64,000 bases of DNA from Thalassobius sp049116315. Lineage in GTDB: Bacteria; Pseudomonadota; Alphaproteobacteria; Rhodobacterales; Rhodobacteraceae. The stretch lies in assembly GCA_049116315.1 (NCBI GenBank), contig JAGDZD010000004.1:186001-250000 (forward strand). The letters run 5' to 3'. Under the pieces are notes generated by a model. That model was not told where the DNA came from. It was given only the letters and a program-made list of their open reading frames with translations, and searched no databases. A program made the position numbers and the translations under genes. Below, piece after piece: positions 8,503 through 16,346 of this stretch. Numbering within the stretch: position 1 is the first letter of the stretch; the number at the start of each line of letters is the position of its first letter.

Positions 8503-10747
8503 CAGTTCTTTTGGCTTTCATGCCGGCCAGAACCCGCGGAGGTGACATTGGCAGACGCGTTTGGCGCACACCTGTTGCCGCCGATACCGCATTCGCAATC
8601 GCCGCCAATGGGGGCACAATCGAGGTTTCCCCAACACCGCGCACACCGTAGGGGTGACCGGGATTTGGCACTTCGACAATTGCGCAATCGATCATCGGCA
8701 GATCCGAGGCCACAGGAATACGATAATCAAGGAAGATTGTGTTTTGCAGTCGCCCTTTCTCGTCATAGACATATTCCTCGTTCAGCGCCCAACCGATGCC
8801 TTGCACCGCGCCGCCCTGCATTTGGCCCTCGACATAGTCGGGGTGGATGGCTTTGCCTGCATCCATCGTGACCAGATAGCGCAGCACAGTGGTTTTGCCG
8901 GTCTCTGGGTCCACTTCGACATCCACAACATGGGTTGCAAAACCCGGTCCCGCAGTGCTTGGCGAGGCCTCAAAGTGGCCGTTGATTGGGCCGCCCGTGC
9001 TGTTCATCTCGGCCGCGATAGCTTTCAATGGCACCGGTTCAAACGACCCTGCATTGGGGCCTGAAGGCACCGCAAACCCGTCTTCCCAGCGGACCGCTTC
9101 GGCGTCGATGCCCCATTTTTCCGCAACACGTTTGCACATCTCTTTGATGGCGCTGCGGCAGGCTTCGATTGTGGCCAGACCCGAGGCATAGGTGACGCGG
9201 CTGCCGTGGGATTGTTCGTTGAACCCCAAGGATGCCGTGTCGGCAATGGTCACGCGGATGTCCTCGTAAGGAATGCCCAGCGTTTCCGCCGCCATCAACG
9301 CCATCGAGGCGCGCGATCCCCCAATATCAGGGCAACCCACCGATAGAGCAATGGAGCCATCTTCTGACATGGCCATCGAGACCGATGTTGGACCACCAAA
9401 GTTGAACCAGAACCCCACAGCCACGCCGCGACCTTGGTTTTCTTTCAACGGGATTTGATAGTTCGGGTGCGCTTTGGCCGCCTTCAGACACTCGACCATG
9501 CCGATCTGTTTGTAGGTCGGACCATGCACCGCTTTGGTGCCTTCTTTTGCCGCGTTTTTGAGCCGCAGGTCAATAGGATCAATGCCAAGCTCATGTGCCA
9601 TTTCTTCGATGATCTGCTCGGAGGCAAAAACACCCATTGGCGCACCCGGCGCCCGATAGGCGGCCTGTTTGGGACGGTTTGTCATGATCGACAGACCAAC
9701 CATATCGGCATTTTCCAAATCATACGGCGCAACGGTTGCTTGGGCAGGGGATTCAGACGGTGCTGAGGGGAACGCGCCCCCTTGCAAACGGTATGTGCCT
9801 TGAACGGCGGTGATTTCACCGTCCGATTTCATACCAACCTTAACGGTCGACCAAGACGAGGCCGCAGGGCCGGTGGCCCGCATCACCTCGGCCCGGTTCA
9901 TCACAAGTTTCACCGGACGGTTGGCCTTGCGGGACAGGGCCAAGGCAACAGGTTCGATGAACAATGTGGTCTTGGCGCCAAAACCACCGCCAATTTCCGA
10001 GGCCGTCACTTTGAGTTGGCTGGTCTCCATGCCCAACAATGCGGCGCAAACGCGCTGAACGTTAAAGTGACCCTGTGTGGTACACCACAGCTCGCCTTTG
10101 CCATCGGTTGTGATATGCGCCAGACAGGCATGGGGTTCGATATAGCCCTGATGCACCGCTTCGGTGAAGAAATCACGCTCAACAACCAAGTCCGCTTTGG
10201 CAAACCCCTCTTCGACGTCACCTTTGCCGATTTCAAAGCGACGGGTGATGTTTTTGTGGTGGTTTTCTGGCACGTTTGGCTCGATCGAGCTTTCGCGGAT
10301 GATGGGCGCGCCGTCGCTGATGGCTTCGACAATATCCGTGACATGAGGCAGGATTTCATAGGTGACCTCGACCAATTTGGCCGCGTCCCGCGCAATCAAC
10401 GCAGAGGTGGCCGCAATTGCCGCCAACGCATGCCCATCATAAAGGGCCGTTTCATCCGCCATGATGTTTTCAAGGACATTCCAGTTCTCACCGCTTAACC
10501 CTGTGGCAAAATCTTTGCGGGTTACGACCGCTTTCACCCCAGCCAGTGCTTCGGCTTTGGAGGTGTCGATTTTCAGGATCTTCGCATGGGCATGAGGTGA
10601 GCGCACAATCGCGCCGTGCAACATGCCCGCTTGATAGGTGTCCGCACCATATTTGGCTTGGCCGGTGACTTTGTCGACACCGTCCTGACGGTTCGGCCGT
10701 GTGCCGATGTATTTAAATTCCTTAACTTTTCCCTGATCGAGTGCCAT
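8495..10747 (-). CDS. Xanthine dehydrogenase/CoxL-family molybdenum hydroxylase, large subunit
   Basis: 750 aa, molybdopterin-cytosine-dinucleotide-type large subunit. It has the N-terminal a/b hammerhead domain, the EIGGGFGAKT molybdenum-cofactor loop, AYRAPGAPMG in the middle and the catalytic glutamate in GVGETS (E707) near the C-terminus. The active-site loop is AYRAPGAP. This is neither AYxCSFR (form I CO dehydrogenase) nor AYRGAGR (form II), so CO oxidation is unlikely and an aldehyde, purine or N-heterocycle substrate is more likely. It sits in an operon with the FeS and FAD subunits (overlapping ATGs). The substrate cannot be read from sequence. Confidence 0.9.
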   Translation of the reverse strand: MALDQGKVKEFKYIGTRPNRQDGVDKVTGQAKYGADTYQAGMLHGAIVRSPHAHAKILKIDTSKAEALAGVKAVVTRKDFATGLSGENWNVLENIMADETALYDGHALAAIAATSALIARDAAKLVEVTYEILPHVTDIVEAISDGAPIIRESSIEPNVPENHHKNITRRFEIGKGDVEEGFAKADLVVERDFFTEAVHQGYIEPHACLAHITTDGKGELWCTTQGHFNVQRVCAALLGMETSQLKVTASEIGGGFGAKTTLFIEPVALALSRKANRPVKLVMNRAEVMRATGPAASSWSTVKVGMKSDGEITAVQGTYRLQGGAFPSAPSESPAQATVAPYDLENADMVGLSIMTNRPKQAAYRAPGAPMGVFASEQIIEEMAHELGIDPIDLRLKNAAKEGTKAVHGPTYKQIGMVECLKAAKAHPNYQIPLKENQGRGVAVGFWFNFGGPTSVSMAMSEDGSIALSVGCPDIGGSRASMALMAAETLGIPYEDIRVTIADTASLGFNEQSHGSRVTYASGLATIEACRSAIKEMCKRVAEKWGIDAEAVRWEDGFAVPSGPNAGSFEPVPLKAIAAEMNSTGGPINGHFEASPSTAGPGFATHVVDVEVDPETGKTTVLRYLVTMDAGKAIHPDYVEGQMQGGAVQGIGWALNEEYVYDEKGRLQNTIFLDYRIPVASDLPMIDCAIVEVPNPGHPYGVRGVGETSIVPPLAAIANAVSAATGVRQTRLPMSPPRVLAGMKAKRTDG

Positions 10748-11226
10748 TATGCAGCCTTCCTAAGCTCTGCTGCCGCATCAAGAACGGCGCGAATAATCTT
10801 GTCATAGCCAGTACAGCGACACAGGTTGCCGGCCAGCCAATAGCGGATTTCAGTTTCGGTTGGGTTCAGGTTCTTTTCCAACAAGGCCTTGGCGGCCACA
10901 ATCACACCCGGTGTGCAGACCCCACATTGCAGACCGGCATGAGAAATGAGTTTTTCTTGCAAAACATGCAGCTCATTGCCGGTTGCAACACCTTCGATGG
11001 TTTCGATTTCTTTGCCCTCGGCTTCGACACCCAGCACCAAACACGAACAGACCAAACGCCCATCCAATGTGATCGAGCACGCGCCACAATCGCCCGTGCC
11101 GCAGCCCTCTTTGGACCCGGTCAAAGACAGGCGGTCGCGCAGGACATCCAAAACGGTTTCACGCGGATCGCAGATGAATTCTACAGCGTCCCCGTTTACG
11201 GTTGTTGAGATAACTTGTTTTGTCAT
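10747..11226 (-). CDS. CoxS/XdhC-type [2Fe-2S] subunit of the molybdenum hydroxylase
   Basis: 159 aa. Two [2Fe-2S] clusters are complete: the plant-ferredoxin type (C42, C47, C50, C62) in GCGTGDCGACS, and the second cluster (C101, C104, C136, C138) in CGVCTPG and NLCRCTGY. It passes electrons from the Mo centre to the FAD subunit. Its stop touches the large-subunit start and its start overlaps the FAD subunit by 4 nt. Length and cysteine spacing are typical. Confidence 0.94.
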   Translation of the reverse strand: MTKQVISTTVNGDAVEFICDPRETVLDVLRDRLSLTGSKEGCGTGDCGACSITLDGRLVCSCLVLGVEAEGKEIETIEGVATGNELHVLQEKLISHAGLQCGVCTPGVIVAAKALLEKNLNPTETEIRYWLAGNLCRCTGYDKIIRAVLDAAAELRKAA

Positions 11227-12086
11227 TGGGCAGACCTCGCGCGGGCATATGCGGTTTCAGCAACGCGGCGGGACAACACGCCCGCCACATCGATGCGAAA
11301 CTCAATCGTTCCGCGTTTGTCATTGATCGGGTCACAGGCTTTTTGAACCGCTGCGGCCAATGCATCCAAAGCATCAGCATCTAGGGTCGAGCCAACCAGT
11401 GCAGCCTCGGCCTCGGGCACCAAGCGGATGGTCGGGGCAACAGCACCAACTGCCACTTGGGCTTTGACAATTTTGTCGCCCTCGACCTGCAGGTTGATGC
11501 CACAGCCAACCACCGCAATGTCCATTTCTGTGCGCGGGATGAACCGCTCATAGGCATCCCCTCCACCGGATCCGCGTGCAGGGATGTGCAGGCGGGTGAT
11601 GATTTCATCCGCAGCCAGAACTGTTTTTCCGGGCCCCGTGGGAATATCAGCGACAGCGATGTCACGGGTGCCGCTTGGCCCTTGAACCGTGACATAGACC
11701 CCTGCGGCCACCATGGCCGGGACACTGTCGGCTGCGGGTGAGCCGTTGCACAGGTTGCCAACCAAGGTGGCGCGCCCCTGTACTTGGGTCGAGCCAATCA
11801 GATCCATGGCTTCAACGATGCCGGGCCAGTCTTGGCACAAGGCGGCATGTTCGGAAATCTCTGCACCAGAGACGGCAACGCCGATTTCCCAGCCGCCGTC
11901 GGGTTTTTGCAGGATGTCTTTGGTGCCTGCGATCCCTTTGAGATCGATAAGGGCATCAGGGGTGAAAATGTCTGAGCGAAGTTGAACAAGAACATCCGTT
12001 CCCCCCGCGAGGTAACGAACGGATCCCGTCTCCTGCGCGGCGATTGCGAGTGCGTCGCCAAAGGTGTCGGGTTTGAAATATCTCAT
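11223..12086 (-). CDS. CoxM-type FAD-binding subunit of the molybdenum hydroxylase
   Basis: 287 aa from ATG 12086. A longer in-frame reading exists, but CTCGGAGG just upstream and the family's usual MRYFKP-type beginning fix the start. FAD_binding_5 signature: YLAGGTDVLVQLR near residue 25, then ATLVGNLCNGSPAADSVPA around residue 100, where the second FAD loop is expected. It transfers electrons from the FeS subunit to an acceptor. It is the first gene of the complex operon; the promoter must lie in 12087-12504. Confidence 0.92.
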   Translation of the reverse strand: MRYFKPDTFGDALAIAAQETGSVRYLAGGTDVLVQLRSDIFTPDALIDLKGIAGTKDILQKPDGGWEIGVAVSGAEISEHAALCQDWPGIVEAMDLIGSTQVQGRATLVGNLCNGSPAADSVPAMVAAGVYVTVQGPSGTRDIAVADIPTGPGKTVLAADEIITRLHIPARGSGGGDAYERFIPRTEMDIAVVGCGINLQVEGDKIVKAQVAVGAVAPTIRLVPEAEAALVGSTLDADALDALAAAVQKACDPINDKRGTIEFRIDVAGVLSRRVAETAYARARSAQ

Positions 12087-12504
12087 GGAGTAGCCTCCGA
12101 GTTGGGTGCAGTTTGTGGGTAAAGAGGACGGGCGATTTTCATCTGGTCCAATTCGGGTGTTTGGCGCCTGAGCGGACCAAGGGCTGGTCTGGTCAGGGGG
12201 ATCGGTGCTGACCATATCGAGGTGAATATCGACAATCAACAATTAAACATCATATTAATGTAAAAAATCGAGAGAAAGCCAAAACGGGCAAGTAAACGAC
12301 AAGATGTCGAGCTGTGAGGTAGTGAGTAAAATAATTGTATTTCAATCGCTTGAATGTGCATTTGAATGCAAATTCGCATCATGCGAATGTAAGATTTCGT
12401 GAATGCGTTTTTGCTCTGCACATCCAAAAGACGGGTAGAAACGGTGGCGGGCCCAATCGAAATTGGGCCCCAGCTCAGACCAATGAGCTCCACACGCGCA
12501 ACCT
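12087..12504 (-). promoter_or_regulatory. Intergenic region upstream of the Mo hydroxylase operon
   Basis: 418 bp without a credible gene. The central part (about 12230-12400) is AT-rich and must carry the promoter for the minus-strand operon. AAACATCATATTAATG (12245-12260) weakly resembles the cluster palindrome at 13799. The right end holds the hairpin listed at 12449. No known riboswitch was recognised. Confidence 0.4.
12449..12470 (-). terminator. Hairpin downstream of the enolase-superfamily gene
   Basis: GGGCCCAAT (12449-12457), tetraloop CGAA, ATTGGGCCC (12462-12470): a perfect 9-bp stem 35 bp after the stop of the minus-strand gene. The U-tract is weak, so termination strength is uncertain. 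Confidence 0.6.
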
Positions 12505-13725
12505 TTAAGAATAGGCAGAAGACCCGTCAGGTTTGATATACCCGACACGTTCCCAATGTACGTAATCTTCGACTTTCAATGCGTCCAAGTCGATCTCAAC
12601 ACCCCAGCCGGGACGATCGGGGCGCAGCTCAAGATGGCCCCCAACCGGCAGGTAAGGATCTTTGATCCAAGGACAGTCGTTGGTGACTTTGTATTCAAGG
12701 ATTTTGAAGTTGGGGCAGGCGGCGGCAAAGTGCAAATTATGCGCCGTGGCCAATGGTCCCATTGGGTTGTGCGGGGCCACCGGCACAAAATGCGCATCCG
12801 CAACTTCGGCGATCCGGCGCATTTCGGTCAGGCCACCAACCACCGCGATATCGGGCTGCACAACATCTGCGCCACCTTCTTGCAGCAACGCCAAAAACTC
12901 GAACCGGTTATAGAGTGATTCACCCGTGGCCAGCGGCACGTTCAGCTTAGATTTAAGCCGGCCCCAAGCAGGCATGTGTTCTGGACGCATCGGTTCTTCA
13001 AAGAACATCGGCTCATGTGGTTCCAAAGCTTGGGCCAATTGTACGGCGTGGGCTTGTTCCTGGATCACGGCATGGGCGTCAAAGGCGATCTCAAAATGAT
13101 CTGGCAACCGTTTGCGCAGCTCACCAAAATAGTCACCTGCGGCTTTGCAGACCAATCCCCAGCGCGTTGAATAAGGATCAATGCGGTAAGGGCTGAGCTT
13201 AAAGGCATCGATACCAAATTTTTCGTTCAACCCCATCAACAAAGGCACCGCTTCGTCAGGATGCGGGTGGTAAAGCGCGGTGGCATAGACGCGGATACGG
13301 TCGCGTACGTTGCCCCCCAGCAATTGATAGACCGGCAGGCCATTGGCCTTGCCAGCGATGTCCCACAACGCGTGATCAATCGCCGCAATGGCTGCCAGAC
13401 CCAAAGCGCCGGGTGGGAAGCGCCCGTTGTGCAGCATCTTAGAGTGCAAAAAGGTGACACGTCTGGGGTCTTGGCCATTCAGAATGGGAAAGAGATAGTC
13501 GAGCATCGGTTCGTAGGCGCGATCCGGACCATGATTATAGGCCTCACCCCAACCGGTGATGCCAGCGTCGGTTTCCACACTGACCAACACCCGTGGGCGT
13601 TCGTCAACGCGCTGAAAATATGCTTTGACGGCGGTGATCTTCAGGGTGGCGTCGGCGGGGATTTGTTGATCAGCAAGGGCGCTTGCGCGCGCCGGCGTTG
13701 CCGATTTCAGGGCTTGGTCTGTCAT
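12505..13725 (-). CDS. Enolase-superfamily (mandelate racemase/muconate lactonizing) sugar-acid dehydratase
   Basis: 406 aa. N-terminal capping domain, then a (beta/alpha)7-beta barrel with metal-ligand positions visible as FDAHA (D216), FFEEP (E243/E244) and ATGES (E269), and a catalytic-type histidine in APHNP (H319). This pattern is seen in acid-sugar dehydratases, which remove water from an aldonate to give a 2-keto-3-deoxy acid. An unusual N-terminal tail of about 25 residues precedes the first strand. It is divergent from a GntR/FCD regulator and near a second (IlvD-type) dehydratase. I do not assign galactonate, rhamnonate or gluconate specificity. Confidence 0.85.
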   Translation of the reverse strand: MTDQALKSATPARASALADQQIPADATLKITAVKAYFQRVDERPRVLVSVETDAGITGWGEAYNHGPDRAYEPMLDYLFPILNGQDPRRVTFLHSKMLHNGRFPPGALGLAAIAAIDHALWDIAGKANGLPVYQLLGGNVRDRIRVYATALYHPHPDEAVPLLMGLNEKFGIDAFKLSPYRIDPYSTRWGLVCKAAGDYFGELRKRLPDHFEIAFDAHAVIQEQAHAVQLAQALEPHEPMFFEEPMRPEHMPAWGRLKSKLNVPLATGESLYNRFEFLALLQEGGADVVQPDIAVVGGLTEMRRIAEVADAHFVPVAPHNPMGPLATAHNLHFAAACPNFKILEYKVTNDCPWIKDPYLPVGGHLELRPDRPGWGVEIDLDALKVEDYVHWERVGYIKPDGSSAYS

Positions 13726-13798
13726 TTCGGTTGTGTTCCTTGTCTCTTCCGCCGTGCCATTTTGTGTAGCATTTCGCGTATGTCATCGATTATTGATT

Positions 13799-13813
13799 AA
13801 ACATATTATGTTT
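13799..13813. promoter_or_regulatory. Perfect palindrome, probable FCD-regulator operator
   Basis: AAACATA-T-TATGTTT, a perfect 7+1+7 palindrome between the divergent enolase-superfamily and GntR genes. A 13-of-15 match in the opposite orientation is found at 20230-20244 upstream of the GH127/transporter genes. Confidence 0.55.
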
Positions 13814-13954
13814 GTTAGCATAATGTGAGTCGAAATGAAATGACAACCAGATTTACGGAGGGTCTCTACAAAAAAGAGGCGTTGATCCGTCAAGTCGCAA
13901 CCAACTGGTTCAACATCAGCGGGGTGAAAGAATGATTAAATTTAATGGCTTAGC

Positions 13955-14683
13955 ATGGCCGAGATAGACATGCCTGCGCCGAAGCAGATGATGAACCGAA
14001 ACCTATCTGAGCAAGTGGCCGAACAAATCGGCACGCGGGTTCTCAATGGTAAATACCCACCGGGCGCAACTCTGCCTGAGGAGCCTTCGCTCTGTACCGA
14101 ATTCGGTGTCAGCCGGACGGTGATCCGCGAAGCCGTGCGAATGCTGGTGTCCAAAGGCATGCTCGAAGTACGCCCCCGTATAGGCACCCGCGTGCTTGAT
14201 CCCCGAGATTGGCAATTGCTGGATCGCGCCGTTTTACAGTGGCAGCAAAGCGTTGAAATCGATGGGCGCCAGCTTAAGGATCTGTTTGAACTGCGCCAAT
14301 CGGTCGAACCGGCAGCCGCGGCCCTTGCGGCAGAGCGCCGCTCGGATGCAGATCTTCAAGAAATCAGCTATGCCTTGGGCAAGATGGAACTGACGCTTGG
14401 CATCAACAGCGAGTTTGCAGTTGCGGATGCGCATTTCCATATCGCCATTCTGAGGGCGGCCAAAAACCGGTATTTTGACGCGTTAGAGAGCGCCTTTTTC
14501 ACGGGTTTGTTGCTGAGTATTCGGGTGACCAACCCCGATGAAGAACGCAACCAAAAGTCGCTGCCATTTCACCGGGGAATCGCCGACGCCATCGTCGCGC
14601 GTGACAGCGATGCAGCCCGCGAAGCGATGACTCGCCACCTGAGTGACTCGGGAAAACGTTTGAACAAAAACTTACCAAAATAG
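13955..14683 (+). CDS. GntR-family regulator with FCD ligand domain
   Basis: 242 aa. N-terminal GntR winged helix (SRTVIREAVRMLVSKGMLEVRPRIGTRV, about residues 49-76) followed by an all-helical FCD domain with its FELRQSVEPAAAALAA entry helix and the later ADAHFHIAILRAAKN metal/ligand helix. FCD regulators commonly sense sugar acids and are autoregulated. It is divergent from the enolase-superfamily gene and followed by hpaH-like. The first start is 13955; ATG 13970 is an alternative. Effector unknown. Confidence 0.9.
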   Translation: MAEIDMPAPKQMMNRNLSEQVAEQIGTRVLNGKYPPGATLPEEPSLCTEFGVSRTVIREAVRMLVSKGMLEVRPRIGTRVLDPRDWQLLDRAVLQWQQSVEIDGRQLKDLFELRQSVEPAAAALAAERRSDADLQEISYALGKMELTLGINSEFAVADAHFHIAILRAAKNRYFDALESAFFTGLLLSIRVTNPDEERNQKSLPFHRGIADAIVARDSDAAREAMTRHLSDSGKRLNKNLPK

Positions 14684-14787
14684 GGTTAACCCATTCAAAT
14701 ATAGTCGTTATTGCCAATGTTGTCTTTTAGGTTGATTTCGCAAAACCTCTATATTAGTTGTTTTTATCGATATTATGGAGAAGACAC

Positions 14788-15570
14788 ATGTTGACAGAAG
14801 CTGAGCGCCTAAGCGCCGCACATAGCCTGATTGAGGCCGAAAAAACGGCGGTCCAAGCACCGCAGGTTTCGGTGCAATTTCCCAATGTAGAAATTGATGA
14901 CGCCTATGCCATTTCACAAACCGTGGCGCGGCTGCGGGCCGAAGCAGGCGGCGTGTTGATCGGGCACAAAGTGGGGCTGACCTCAAAGGCGATGCAGGCC
15001 AGCTCTAAGATCGACGAACCTGATTACGGCCACGTGTTTCAGGACATGATGATCGAAGACGGCGCTTCGGTGAACACTGCAGATTTCTGTCGCCCCCGGG
15101 TCGAGCCAGAGCTGACCTTCATCATGAACAAAAGTCTGCGTGGCCCCAATGTGACGCTGAACGATGTGCTGAATGCCACGGAATGGGTGGTGCCATCGAT
15201 TGAAATCATTGATGCCCGCGTGCTTGAGCCGCGCAAAATCTATGACACCGTGTCCGACAATGGGGCCGCGGCCGGTTTGATCTTGGGCAAGAAGCGTTTT
15301 CGCCCCGACGACATTGATCTGCGTTGGGCTGGGGCTTTGTTCCGGCGCAACGGTGAAATCGAAGAGACCGGCATCGCCGCTGGGGTGATGGATCATCCGG
15401 GCAACGCAGTGGCGTGGTTGTGCAACAAACTGGCCAGCTTTGATGTGGGCATGCAGGCGGGGCACTTGATCCTGTCAGGGTCGTTTACCCGCCCGGTCTT
15501 TGCCTCCAAGGGTGACGAGCTGGTGGCTGATTTTGGGCCGCTTGGCAGTGTTTCGGTCACCTTCGCATGA
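14788..15570 (+). CDS. HpaH-like 2-oxo-hepta-4-ene-1,7-dioate hydratase family protein
   Basis: 260 aa from ATG 14788 (TGGAGAAG upstream). It closely follows E. coli HpaH along its length: GHKVGLTSKAMQASSKI, then EPDYG, the metal ligands in RVEPEL (E106, E108), and the C-terminal GSFTRPV. HpaH hydrates a 2-oxo-enoate in homoprotocatechuate breakdown. No other hpa pathway gene is present except the adjacent HpaI-like aldolase, and the neighbours act on sugars, so it may hydrate or dehydrate a 2-keto-3-deoxy sugar acid instead. The family is clear; the substrate is inferred. Confidence 0.85.
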   Translation: MLTEAERLSAAHSLIEAEKTAVQAPQVSVQFPNVEIDDAYAISQTVARLRAEAGGVLIGHKVGLTSKAMQASSKIDEPDYGHVFQDMMIEDGASVNTADFCRPRVEPELTFIMNKSLRGPNVTLNDVLNATEWVVPSIEIIDARVLEPRKIYDTVSDNGAAAGLILGKKRFRPDDIDLRWAGALFRRNGEIEETGIAAGVMDHPGNAVAWLCNKLASFDVGMQAGHLILSGSFTRPVFASKGDELVADFGPLGSVSVTFA

Positions 15571-16334
15571 GCGAAATCACCCCAAACCCCTTTAAATCAG
15601 GGATCGCCAAGGGCCAGCCACAGGTTGGGCTTTGGTCGACCCTGTCCAGCCCGACCTCTGCTGAGGTGATTGCCGGGGCGGGTTATGATTGGCTGTTGTT
15701 TGACAGCGAGCATTCGCCGGTTGATACGCCGGGTTTGATCGAGATTTTGCGCGCGGCCAATGGATGTAATCACGCTGCCGTGCGGGTGCCTTGGAATGAC
15801 GCCGTCATGATCAAAAAGGCTTTGGACATTGGCGCACAGACCATTTTTGTGCCCTTTGTCCAAACTCCACAAGAGGCTGAGCAAGCGGTTCAGTCCTGTC
15901 GCTATCCGCAAGCAGGCATACGGGGCGTCGCCGGGTCGACCCGCGCCAGCGGCTATGGTCGCACCAAAGACTATTTGCACAAGGCAAGTGACGAAATTTG
16001 TGTCATCCTACAGGTGGAAACCCGCGAAGCATTGGAGCAAATCGAAGAGATTGCCACAGTGCCCGGTGTGGATGGGATCTTTATCGGACCCTCTGATCTG
16101 TCAGCCTCTTACGGGCATCTGGGCGCGCCCACCCACCCTGAGATGCAGCGCGTGTTGCAACAGGCGGCGGCAACGCTGAAATCGATTGGGGTGCCTGCGG
16201 GGATATTGGCGGGCTCTGCTGAGCAGGCCAACCAGTACTTTGACTGGGGCTATACCTTTGTGGCGGCCGGTGTCGATACAACGCTTTTGGTGCAAGCGGT
16301 CGATGGTCTGCGGGCCAATATTGTAACGTCATAG
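15567..16334 (+). CDS. HpaI/HpcH-family class II pyruvate aldolase
   Basis: 255 aa, TIM-barrel aldolase. Visible hallmarks: DWLLFDSEHSP (catalytic H49 region), GAQTIFVPFVQTPQEA, AGIRGVAGSTRAS, VILQVETREA (metal glutamate) and GIFIGPSDLS (metal aspartate). It makes or cleaves 4-hydroxy-2-oxo acids to pyruvate plus an aldehyde; HpaI enzymes are promiscuous toward 2-keto-3-deoxy sugar acids. ATG overlaps the hpaH-like stop by 4 nt. Beside an IlvD/Edd dehydratase, cleavage of a keto-deoxy pentonate or hexonate is the most economical role. Confidence 0.88.
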   Translation: MSEITPNPFKSGIAKGQPQVGLWSTLSSPTSAEVIAGAGYDWLLFDSEHSPVDTPGLIEILRAANGCNHAAVRVPWNDAVMIKKALDIGAQTIFVPFVQTPQEAEQAVQSCRYPQAGIRGVAGSTRASGYGRTKDYLHKASDEICVILQVETREALEQIEEIATVPGVDGIFIGPSDLSASYGHLGAPTHPEMQRVLQQAAATLKSIGVPAGILAGSAEQANQYFDWGYTFVAAGVDTTLLVQAVDGLRANIVTS

Positions 16335-16346
16335 GGATCAACTTGG

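Noticed and set aside
8495..12086. Aerobic CO dehydrogenase (coxMSL)
   Set aside because: Subunit types match, but the large subunit has AYRAPGAP at the active site and not the AYxCSFR loop of form I or AYRGAGR of form II, so I did not use cox symbols.
12505..13725. D-galactonate dehydratase (DgoD) label
   Set aside because: The fold fits, but the specific DgoD-type metal/catalytic motif is not clear and the cluster context points to other acids.
14788..16334. Aromatic (homoprotocatechuate) degradation operon
   Set aside because: Only the two terminal family members occur; neighbours are sugar-acid and transport genes.
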